Translations under genes and position numbers: made by a program
Origin: G965115915 sp965115915
GTDB lineage: Bacteria; Pseudomonadota; Gammaproteobacteria; Eutrophobiales; Eutrophobiaceae
Assembly (NCBI GenBank): GCA_965115915.1
Contig: OZ220483.1
Location: forward strand, 1,922,001-1,986,000
Direction of reading: 5' to 3'
Length of the DNA: 64,000 nt
Shown here: positions 42,801 through 54,800 of the stretch, piece by piece
Layout of the letters: each line of letters starts with the position of its first letter
How positions within the stretch are numbered: position 1 is the stretch's first letter
Notes under the pieces: generated by a model
What the model saw: only the letters and a program-made list of their open reading frames with translations
Database searches by the model: none
Told to the model about the DNA's origin: nothing

Positions 42801-45800
42801 CAACGTCACGCGCTCGTCCACCGCATCAGAATCCGCCTGCGCACTCACCGTCACCGTCTGCGCCGTGTCCCAGGCACTGCTGGCAAACGTCAACTCCGAA
42901 GAGCTCACACTCACATCCGTACCCGCAAACCCGGACACCGTCACCGTCACATCCGCCGCCGGCTGGGTATTGAGCGCCACTGTATAGGTACCACCCATGC
43001 TGTCTCCTTCATCCACCGTCAGCCGGGTTTCACTCAGCGTCACGCCCGGGCTTGGCGGCGCCGTGTTGTCCGTCACCGTCACCGTGTCCGTGTTATCACT
43101 TCCCACCGTCACGCCCATCGGCGGGCTCGTCAGCGTCAGCGTCGCCGTGTAACTGCGCGCCGCGTTGTAATTACCATCTCCGTTAGTCGCAGTCTTCGGC
43201 AGGAAAACCGCGTTACCACCGGTATCACCCGCGGCAATACTGAAGTTCACCATCGCCGCAGCAAAATCCGCCGTCGGCGTACCATCGCTCAGCGTCACAC
43301 GCCCATTCACCACCGTGTCCGCCGCCGCGCTCAGCGTCACCGGTACCGTCAACGACTGACCCTCCGTCACCGCAATGGTCCCGCTGGCCAGCGTCACCTC
43401 CGCACTGTCGTTGTCGTTCAACGTGCCATCCACCGCCACACTACTCCCCAACGCATAGCCCGTGCCCGACACCAGCGTGATGGTATACGTCTCCGCTCCC
43501 TCCACAATCGCATCGTTCACCGTCGGGATCGTCACCGCCGCCGTCTTGCCACCGCTAAAGCTCGCCGTGGTAAACGGCTGCGTCAGTGCGCCCATGATGT
43601 CATCCGCAGTGAAGCCACTCGAACCTCGGTCCGACAGCGTCAGCCGCACCGACAGCGTCCCCGTCACATCCTTGTCCGAGGTGACCGTCACACTGATCGC
43701 AGTGCCCTCGCTCACCGCCGTCGGGTTCGTCTCCAGCGTCAACTTCGGCGTCGTGTCCGTCACCGTCACACTGACATCCGGCACATCCACCGAGGCGTAG
43801 TCACCTCCCGTGATGCTGTGCGTCAGCGTCGCGCTGTCATTATCCGCATCCGCATCCGCATCCGCCGTCACCGTCACACTCTGCTCCGTGTCCCAGCCTC
43901 CACCACCCGTACCCGTACCAAAACGCAGCGTCGAGGGCGAGAATGTCACATCCGCATTGTTGCTGCTCGGCGTCACCGTTACCACCGCACTCGGCTGCGT
44001 CGCCAGCACCACCGTGTAGGTCCCGCCAGCACTGTCTCCCTCATCCACCGTCAACGCCTGTGGGCTCACCGTCACCCCTGCCACCGGCGCAGAACGCGGC
44101 GTCGCGCTCGCCTCCGCCGAGGCCACACCATAATTCGCCGTCCCCACCGAACCCACCGCTCGTACCTGAAAACGGTATGGAGTGCCGTTGCTCAGGCTTT
44201 CCACCGTATGGCTGATCGTGTCCGCGTCGGAACCTGAAATCGCCATCCACGCACCGTAGGGCGGAGACTCACCCCGCTGACGGTATTGCCAACTCCCTAT
44301 GCTCCCGCCAGACAACGGCGCCGTCCACGACAGTGTCACCTGCGTGTCGCCCGCCGTCGCCGTCAATCCGCGCGGCTGGCCCGGCGTCGTGTCCGTCACC
44401 GTCACTTCCACATCGGATATAACCAATGAACCTCCATAACCCGTCGCACCACCACTCACACTGTGCGTCAGCGTCACGCTGTCATCATCCGTGTCACTGT
44501 CCACCGCCGCACTCACCGTCACCGTCTGCGCCGTGGCCCAGTTGCCGCCACTACCCGAAGTAAAGGTCAGCGGAGAACCGCTCACCGTCACATCCCCTAG
44601 CGCCGCACTGCTCACCGTCACCGTCACATCCGCGTCCGGCTGCGTAGCCAAAACCACCATGTAGCTACCGCTGCCCCCCCCCTCGGACACCGTCAACGAC
44701 TGCGGGTTCACCGTCACACCCGCCACCGCCACAGAACGCGGCGTCGCGCTCGCCTCCGCCGAGGCCACACCATAATTCGCCGTCCCCACCGACCCCACCG
44801 CTCGTACCTGAAAACGGTACGCGCTGTCGTTGGTCAAACCACTTACCGTGTAACTCGTCGTGCCCGCATTGGAACTCGGAACCGCCGTCCACGCACCGTA
44901 GTCATTGCCACCTTCCTTTTGACGGTATTGCCAGCTCGCACGGCTACCGCCAGACACCGGCAGACCCCACGTCAACATCACCTGCTTATCTCCCGCCACC
45001 GCGCTCAGACTGGACGCCGCGCCCGGCGTCGTGTCCGTCACCCTTACCCCCACACTGGCGATGCGCAATGAACCATCATACCCGGTCGCGCCGCTCGCAC
45101 TGTGCCTCAGCGTCACCTCCGCTTCGTTAGCCGTGTCACTGTCCACCACCGCCGTCACCGTCACCGTCTGCTTCGTGTCCCAGGCATCGCTGGCAAAGGT
45201 CAACTCCGAAGAACTCACCCCCACATCCGTACTCTCAAACCCGGCCACCGTCACCGTCACATCCGCATCCGGCTCGCTGGCCAGCACCACTGTATAGATC
45301 TCGCCATCACTGTCTCCCTCATCCACCGTCAGACTGGCCTCGCTCAGCGTCACCCCCACGCTCGGCGCCATCGTGTTGTCCGTTACCGTCACCGTGTCCA
45401 TGGCGTCACTTCCCACTGTCACGCCCATCGGCGGGCTCGTCAGCGTCACCGTCGCCGTGTAACTGCGCGGCGCGTTGTACGTGTTATCCCCAGCACTCGG
45501 TGTCTGCGCCGCAAAACTCGCGGTCCCACTGGTCTGACTTGCCGCAATACTGAAGTTCACCATCGCCGCGGCAAAATCCGCCGTCGGCGTACCATCGCTC
45601 AGCGTCACCCGCCCATTCACCACCGTGTCCGCCGCCGCGCTCATCGTCACCGGCACCGTCAACGTCTGACCCTCCGTCACCGCAATGGTCCCGCTGGCCA
45701 GCGTCACCTCCGCACTGTCGTCGTCGTTCAACGTGCCATCCACCGCCACATCATCGCCCAACGCATAGCCCGTGCCCGACCCCAGCGTAATGCGATACAT

Positions 45801-48800
45801 CTCCGCTCCCTCCACAATCGCATCGTCCGCCGTCGCAATCGTCGCCACCGCCGTCTTGCCCCCGCCAAAGCTCGCCGTGGTCACCGTCTGCGTCAGCGCA
45901 CCCACGATGTCATCCACAGTAAAGCCACTCGAACCCCGGTCCGCCAGCGTCAGGCTCACCGACAGCGTCCCCGTCACATCCTTGTCCGAGGTGACCGTCA
46001 CACTGATCGCAGTGCCCTCAGCCACCGTGGACGGCGCCGTCTCCAGCGTCAACTTCGGCGTCGTGTCCGTCACCGTCACACTGACATCCGGCACATCCAC
46101 CGAGGCGTAGTCGCCTCCCGTGATGCTGTGCGTCAGCGTCGCGCTGTCATTATCCGCATCCGCGTCCGAACCCGCCGTCACCGTCACACTCTGCTCCGTG
46201 GCCCAGCCTCCACCACCCGTACCCGTACCAAAAGTCAGCGTCGATGGCGAGAATGTCACATCCGCATTGTTACTACTCGGCGTCACCGTCACATCCGCAC
46301 TCGGCTGCGTCGCCAGCACCACCGTGTAGGTCCCGCCAGTACCGTCTCCCTCATCCACCGTCAACGCCTGCGGGTTCACCGTCACACCCGCCACCGGCGC
46401 AGAACGCGGCGTCGCGCTCGCCTCCGCTGAGACCACACCATAATTCGCCGTCCCCACCGACCCCACCGCTCGTACCTGAAAACGGTATGGAGTGCCGTTG
46501 CTCAGGCTTTCCACCGTATGGCTGATCGTGTCCGCGTCGGAACCTGAAATCGCCATCCACGCACCGTAGGGCGGAGACTCACCCCGCTGACGGTATTGCC
46601 AACTCCCTATGCTCCCGCCAGACAACGGCGCCGTCCACGACAGTGTCACCTGCGTGTCGCCCGCCGTCGCCGTCAATCCGCGCGGCTGGCCCGGCGTCGT
46701 GTCCGTCACCGTCACTTCCACATCGGATATAACCAATGAACCTCCATAACCCGTCGCACCACCACTCACACTGTGCGTCAGCGTCACGCTGTCATCATCC
46801 GTGTCACTGTCCACCGCCGCACTCACCGTCACCGTCTGCGCCGTGGCCCAGTTGCCGCCACTACCCGAAGTAAAGGTCAGCGGAGAACCGCTCACCGTCA
46901 CATCCCCTAGCGCCGCACTGCTCACCGTCACCGTCACATCCGCGTCCGGCTGCGTAGCCAAAACCACCATGTAGCTACCGCTGCCCCCCCCCTCGGACAC
47001 CGTCAACGACTGCGGGTTCACCGTCACACCCGCCACCGCCACAGAACGCGGCGTCGCGCTCGCCTCCGCTGAGGCCACACCATAATTCGCCGTCCCCACC
47101 GACCCCACCGCTCGTACCTGAAAACGGTACGCGCTGTCGTTGGTCAGGCTTGCCACCGTGTAACTCGTCGTGCCCGCATCAGAACTCGGAACCGGCGTCC
47201 ACGCACCGTAGTCATTGCCACCTTCCTTTTGACGGTATTGCCAGCTCGCACGGCTACCGCCAGACACCGGCAGACCCCACGTCAACATCACCTGCTTATC
47301 TCCCGCCACCGCACTCAGACTGGCCGCCGCGCCCGGCGTCGTGTCCGTCACCCTTACCCCCACACTGGCGATGCGCAATGAACCATCATACCCGGTCGCG
47401 CCGCTCGCACTGTGCCTCAGCGTCACCTCCGCTTCGTTAGCCGTGTCACTGTCCACCACCGCCGTCACCGTCACCGTCTGCTTCGTGTCCCAGGCATCGC
47501 TGGCAAAGGTCAACTCCGAAGAACTCACCCCCACATCCGTACTCTCAAACCCGGCCACCGTCACCGTCACATCCGCATCCGGCTCGCTGGCCAGCACCAC
47601 TGTATAGATCTCGCCATCACTGTCTCCCTCATCCACCGTCAGACTGGCCTCGCTCAGCGTCACCCCCACGCTCGGCGCCATCGTGTTGTCCGTTACCGTC
47701 ACCGTGTCCATGGCGTCACTTCCCACTGTCACGCCCATCGGCGGGCTCGTCAGCGTCACCGTCGCCGTGTAACTGCGCGGCGCGTTGTACGTGTTATCCC
47801 CAGCACTCGGTGTCTGCGCCGCAAAACTCGCGGTCCCACTGGTCTGACTTGCCGCAATACTGAAGTTCACCATCGCCGCGGCAAAATCGTCCGTCGGCGT
47901 ACCATCGCTCAGCGTCACCCGCCCATTCACCACCGTGTCCGCCGCCGCGCTCATCGTCACCGGCACCGTCAGCGTCTGACCCTCCGTCACCGCAATGGTC
48001 GTGCTCGCCAGTGTCACCTGCGCGCTGTCGTTGTCGTTCAGCGTGCCATCCACCGTCACACTACTCCCCAACGCATAGCCCGTGCCCGACCCCAGCGTAA
48101 TGCGATACGTCTCCGCGCCCTCCACAATCGCATCGTCCGCCGTTGCAATCGTCGCCACCGCCGTCGTGCCCCCGCCAAAGCTCGCCGTGGTAAACGTCTG
48201 CGTCAGTGCGCCCGTGATGTCATCCGCAGTAAAGCCACTCGAACCTCGGTCCGCCAGCGTCAGGCTCACAGCCAGCGTCCCAGACACATTTTTGTCCGAG
48301 GTGACCGTCACACGGATCGCAGTACCCTCAGCCACCGTGGACGGCGCCGTCTCCAGCGTCAACTCCGGCGTCGTGTCCGTCACCATCACACTGACATCCG
48401 GCACACTCACCGAGGCGTAGTCGCCTCCCGTGATGCTGTGCGTCAGCGTCGCGCTGTCATTATCCGCATCCGCATCCGCATCCGCCGTCACCGTCACACT
48501 CTGCTCCGTGGCCCAGCCTCCACCACCCGTACCCGTACCAAAAGTCAGCGTCGATGGCGAGAATGTCACATCCGCATTGTTACTACTCGGCGTCACCGTC
48601 ACATCCGCACTCGGCTGCGTCGCCAGCACCACCGTGTAGGTCCCGCCAGCACTGTCTCCCTCATCCACCGTCAACGCCTGCGGGTTCACCGTCACACCCG
48701 CCACCGGCGCAGAACGCGGCGTCGCGCTCGCCTCCGCTGAGGCCACACCATAATTCGCCGTCCCCACCGACCCCACCGCTCGTACCTGAAAACGGTATTC

Positions 48801-51800
48801 GGTGTCGTTGGTCAAACCGCTTACCGTGTGGCTCATCGTGCCCGCATTGGAACTCGGAACCGCCGTCCACGACGCCCCCGACCAGCCCGAGGTCTCCGTC
48901 GTCGCACGGTATTGCCAGCTCGCACGGGTACCGCCAGACACCGGGAGACCCCACGTCAACGTCACCTGCGCATCTCCCGCCACCGCGCTCAGACTGGCCG
49001 CCGCGCCCGGCGTCGTGTCCGTCACCGTCACCGCAACGCTGTCTATGCTCAGACTGCCCCCATAACCCGTCGCACCACCGCTCACACTGTGCGTCAGCGT
49101 CACGCTGTCATCATCCGTGTCGCTGTCCACCGCCGCCGTCACCGTCACCGTCTGCGCCGTGTCCCAGTTGCCGCCAGTACCCGAAGTAAAGGTCAGCGGA
49201 GAACCGCTCACCGTCACATCCCCTAGCGCCGCACTGCTCACCGTCACCGTCACATCCGCGTCCGGCTGCGTAGCCAAAACCACCATGTAGCTACCGCTGG
49301 ACCCCCCCTCGGACACCGTCAACGACTGCGGGTTCACCGTCACACCCGCCACCGCCACAGAACGCGGCGTCGCGCTCGCCTCCGCTGAGACCACACCATA
49401 ATTCGCCGTCCCCACCGACCCCACCGCTCGTACCTGAAAACGGTACGCGCTGTCGTTGGTCAAACCGCTTACCGTGTAACTCGTCGTGCCCGCATTGGAA
49501 CTCGGAACCGCCGTCCACGAACCGTAGGCATTGCTACCTGCCTTTTGACGGTATTGCCAGCTCGCACGGCTACCGCCAGACACCGGCAGACCCCACGTCA
49601 ACATCACCTGCTTATCTCCCGCCACCGCACTCAGACTGGCCGCCGCGCCCGGCGTCGTGTCCGTCACCGTCACCGCAACGCTGTCTATGCTCAGACCGCC
49701 CCCATAACCCGTCGCACCACCGCTCACACTGTGCGTCAGCGTCACGCTGTCATCGTCCGTGTCGCTGTCCACCGCCGCCGTCACCGTCACTGTCTGTGCC
49801 GTGGCCCAGTTGCCGCCAGTACCCGAAGTAAAGGTCAGCGGAGAACCGCTCACCGTCACATCCCCTAGCGCCGCACTGCTCACCGTCACCGTCACATCCG
49901 CGTCCGGCTGCGTCGCCAGCACCACCGTGTAGCTCCCGCCAGCACTGTCTCCTTCATCCACCGTCAATGTGGTCGCGCTCAGCCTCACGCCCGCCGCCGC
50001 CGTGTCGTCATCCTCTATCGTCACCGTCACCGTATCCGGGTCGCCGATACGCGCAATGGCCGGATAGTCGCTGCCCGTCAGCATCGCCGTAAACGTCTCA
50101 TCGCCCTCGACCAGGGTGTCCTCTTCCGACTGTATGGACAGGTTACTCGACGAATCCCCCGCCCCGAACGAGAGCGAATACCCTCCAGGGGTGTAATCCG
50201 CAGGGGACTTCGCGGTACCATCCGTGGTATCAATGAAAACCGTAATATTCTCCACCGGCGTCGGCGACACATTCACAGTCAGCGAGACCACATCCCCTTC
50301 CGTCACCGTCGCGGTCGCAGACCCAAACGCAAATGTCAGCATCGCCCCCAGCTTGCCGCTCACCGCGTTGCTGCCCACCACCGTGTGGCCCGTCACCGCA
50401 GACAACTGGATGCTATAGCTCTCCTCCGAATCCGAGTCATCTGCCACCACAAAATCAACGCTCGCCGTCCCATCACTGAAGCTCGCGCTGGACGGCACCG
50501 TGACAAAATCCCCCGCCACCGCATCGCCACTGTAGGACCAACTCAGCCCGCTCAGCGTACTCCCAAAGTCCGTGTCCGTGCTGTAAGTCGTGCCACCATC
50601 GCTCGTCGCCACCGCGCTCAGCGCCACACTCAGCGACCCTCCCTCGGTCGCTCCCTTGCTGGTCTCCGCCGTCAGACGAATACCGTCATTGTCCGTCAAC
50701 GTCCCAGACAGCACCGCCGAGCCCGACGCCACCGTGTAGCCTGTCCCAGCAACCAGACTGATACGAAAGCCCTCATCACCCTCCACACTCGCATCATCCG
50801 TCAACCGCAGGCTCACCATCGCCGTCTTGCCGTTGTTGAAACTCGCCGTCGTCACACCGCTCAGCGTCCCGCCATTGAAATCCGCCGCCGCCGCGTCCCG
50901 GTCCGTAGCAGAGGTGCTGCCCTGCACCGAAAAGGCCACAGCCAGGGTCCCGCTCACATCAATATCCGAACTCAACGACAGACTCAGACTCCCCCCTTCC
51001 GTCCCATCCGCCGTTCCAGACAGCGTCAACTCCGGCAACGCCGCCACCGGCGTCGCACGCGCCTCCGCCGAGGCCGCTCCAACATTGGCCGTTCCCACCG
51101 ACCCCACCGCTCGTACCTGAAAACGGTACGCGCTGTTGTTGGTCAGGCTTTCCACCGTGTGGCGCGTCGTGGTGGAATCCGAACCGACAATGGCCATCCA
51201 CGATGCACCCGCCCAGCCCGAGGTCTCCGTCGTCGCACGGTATTGCCAACTCCCTATGCTCCCGCCAGAACCGGGCGCCGTCCACGACAGTGTCACCTGC
51301 GTGTCTCCCGCCATCGCCGTCAAGCCGGTCGGCTGGCCCGGCGTCGTGTCCGTCACCGTCACCGCAACGCTGTCTATGCTCAGACCGCCCCCATAACCCG
51401 TCGCACCACCGCTCACACTGTGCGTCAGCGTCACGCTGTCATCGTCCGTGTCGCTGTCCACCGCCGCCGTCACCGTCACCGTCTGCGCCGTGGACCAGTT
51501 GCCGCCAGTACCCGAAGTAAAGGTCAGCGGAGAACCGCTCACCGTCACATCCCCTAGCGCCGCACTGCTCACCGTCACCGTCACATCCGCGTCCGGCTGC
51601 GTAGCCAGCACCACCGTGTAGCTCCCGCCATCACTGTCCCCTTCAGACACCGTCAATGTGGTCGCGCTCAGCCTCACACCCGGGCTCGGCGCCGCCGTGT
51701 TGTCCGTCACCGTCACCGTATCCGTGTTATCAGTTCCCACCGTCACGCCCATCGGCGGGCTCGTCAGCGTCACCGTCGCCGTGTAACTGCGCGGCGCGTT

Positions 51801-54800
51801 GTACGTGCTATCCCCAGCACTCGGTGTCTGCGCCGCAAAACTCGCGTTACCACTCATCTGACCCATGGCAATACTGAAACTCACCGCCGCCGCGGCAAAA
51901 TCCGCCGTCGGCGTACCATCGCTCAGCGTCACCTGGCCATTCACCACCTCGTCCGCCGCCGCGCTCATCGTCACCGGCACCGTCAACGTCTGACCCTCCG
52001 TCACCGCAATGGTCGTACTACCCAGCGTCACCTGCGCACTGTCGTTGTCGTTCAACGTGCCATCCACCGTCACACTACTCCCCAACGCATAGCCCGTGCC
52101 CGACCCCAGCGTAATGCGATACGTCTCCGCGCCTTCCACAATCGCATCGTCCGCCGTCGCGATCGTCACCGCCGCCGTCTTGCCACCGCTAAAGCTCGCC
52201 GTGGTAAACGTCCGCGTCAGTGCGCCCACGATGTCATCCCCATCAAAGCCACTTGAACCCCGGTCCGACAGCGTCAGGCTCACAGCCAGCGTCCCTGTCA
52301 CATCCTTGTCCGAGGTGACCGTCACACTGATCGCAGTACCCTCAGCCACCGCGGACGGCGCCGTCTCCAGCGTCAACACCGGTGTCGTGTCCGTCACCGT
52401 CACCTCCACATCGGATATAACCAATGAACCTCCATAACCCGTCGCACCACCACTCGCACTGTGCGTCAGCGTCACGCTGTCATCGTCCGTGTCACTGTCC
52501 ACCGCCGCACTCACCGTCACCGTCTGTGCCGTGTTCCAGTTGCCGCCACTACCCGAAGTAAACGTCAATGGAGAACCGCTCACCGTCACATCCCCTAGCG
52601 CCGCACTGCTCACCGTCACCGTCACATCCGCGTCCGGCTGCGTCGCCAGAACCACCGTGTAGCTACCGCTGGCCCCTCCCTCGGACACCGTCAACGCCTG
52701 CGGGTTCACCGTCACACCCGCCACCGGCGCAGAACGCGGCGTCGCGCTCGCCTCCGCCGAGGCAACACCAAAGTTGTTCGTTCCCACCGACCCCACCGCT
52801 CGTACCTGAAAACGGTACGCGCTGTCGTTGGTCAAACCGCTTACCGTGTGGCTCATCGTGCCCGCATTGGAACTCGGAACCGCCGTCCACGCACCGTAGG
52901 CATTGCTACCTGCCTGCTGACGGTATTGCCAGCTCGCACGGCTGCCGCCAGACATCGGCAGACCCCACGTCACCGTCACCTGCGCATCTCCCGCCACCGC
53001 GCTCAGACTGGACGCCGCGCCCGGCGTCGTGTCCGTCACCGTCACCGCCACACTGTCTATGCTCAGACTGCCCCCATAACCCGTCGCACCACCGCTCACA
53101 CTGTGCGTCAGCGTCACACTGTCATCGTCCGTGTCGCTGTCCACCGCCGCCGTCACCGTCACCGTCTGCGCCGTATCCCAGTTGCCGCCACTACCCGAAG
53201 TAAAGGTCAGCGGAGAACCGCTCACCGTCACATCCCCTAGCGCCGCACTGCTCACCGTCACCGTCACATCCGCATCCGGCTGCGTCGCCAGCACCACCGT
53301 GTAGCTCCCGCCAGCACTGTCTCCTTCATCCACCGTCAATGTGGTCGCGCTCAGCCTCACGCCCGGGACCGAGGCCGGCGTGTTATCCGTCACCGTCACC
53401 GTGTCCGTGTTGTCAGTTCCCACCGTGACACCCGCAGGTGGGCTCGTCAGCGTCACCGTCGCCGTGTAGCTGCGCGGCGCGTTGTAATTACCATCTCCGT
53501 TATTCGCAGTCCTCGGCATGAAAACCGCGTTACCACTGGTCTGACTTGCCGCAATACTGAAGTTCACCGCCGCCGCAGCAAAATCCGCCGTCGGCGTACC
53601 ATCGCTCAGCGTCACACGCCCATTCACCACCGTGTCCGCCGCCGCGCTCATCGTCACCGGTACCGTCAGCGTTTGACCCTCCGTCACCGCAATGGTCGTG
53701 CTGGCCAGTGTCACCTGCGCGCTGTCGTTGTCGTTCAACGTGCCATCCACCGCCACATCATCGCCCAACGCATAGCCCGTGCCCGACACCAGCGTAATGC
53801 GATACGTCTCCGCTCCCTCCACAATCGCATCGTCCGCCGTCGCAATCGTCACCGCCGCCGTCTTGCCACCGCTAAAGCTCGCCGTGGTAAACGTCCGCGT
53901 CAGCGCGCCCACGATGTCATCCGCAGTGAAGCCACTCGAACCTCGGTCCGCCAGCGTCAGCCGCACAGCCAGCGTCCCCGTCACATCCTTGTCCGAGGTG
54001 ACCGTCACACGGATCGCAGTACCCTCAGCCACCGCGGACGGCGCCGTCTCCAGCGTCAACTTCGGCGTCGTGTCCGTCACCGTCACACTGACATCCGGCA
54101 CACTCACCGAGGCGTAGTCGCCTCCCGTAATGCCGTGCGCCAGCGTCGCGCTGTCATTATCCGCATCCGCATCCGCATCCGCCGTCACCGTCACCGTCTG
54201 TGCCATGTTCCAGCCACCGCTGCCGCTGCTGGTGCTAAAGCTTAGCGTCGCTGGCGAGAATGTCACATCCGCATTGTTGCTGCTCGGCGTCACCGTCACA
54301 TCCGCACTCGGCTGCGTCGCCAACACCACCGTGTAGGTCCCGCCAGCACCGTCTCCCTCATCCACCGTCAACGCCTGCGGGCTCACCGTCACACCCGCGC
54401 TCGGCGCCGCCGTGTTGTCCGTTACCGTCACCGTGTCCGTGTTGTCAGTTCCCACCGTCACACCCGCAGGCGGGCTCGTCAGCGTCACCGTCGCCGTGTA
54501 ACTGCGCGGCGCATTGTAATTACCATCTCCGTTAGTCGCAGTCTTCGGCATGAAAACCGCGTTACCACTGGTCTGACTTGCCGCAATACTGAAGTTCACC
54601 GCCGCCGCGGCAAAATCCGCCGTCGGCGTACCATCGCTCAGCGTCACACGCCCATTCACCACCGCATCCGCCGCCGCGCTCAGCGTCACCGGTACCGTCA
54701 GCGTTTGACCCTCCGTCACCGCAATGGTCGTGCTGGCCAGTGTCACCTGCGCGCTGTCGTTGTCGTTCAACACGCCATCCACCGCCACATCATCGCCCAA

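Larger units (their letters stand above)
43060..50005 (-). repeat. Three tandem 2.31 kb super-units T-F-T-F-T-K-S
   Basis: Copies are about 50005-47675, 47675-45365 and 45365-43060, each seven modules and about 770 residues. Matching landmarks recur exactly 2,310 bases apart: 43810, 46120 and 48430 in one T, and 45031 and 47341 in another. The stretch 45031-46430 is almost the same as 47341-48740. The copy nearest 50 kb differs in one FN3 loop (TTETSGWSGASW near 48880 instead of SPPYGAW), which adds 6 bases and makes the offset 2,316 beyond that point. The copy near 43.5 kb has the most divergent K and S. All periods are multiples of 3. Confidence 0.9.

Noticed and set aside
39813..44237. A 1,474-codon plus-strand open frame, Arg/His-rich
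   Set aside because: It is the exact antisense of the repeat gene; its apparent repeats (RHRHR, HRHTL) are complements of the Val/Thr-rich strands. No start signals or known domains.
32765..50005. CRISPR array or satellite DNA
   Set aside because: Repeats are hundreds to thousands of bases long, coding, and diverge mainly as protein modules; no short repeat-spacer pattern.
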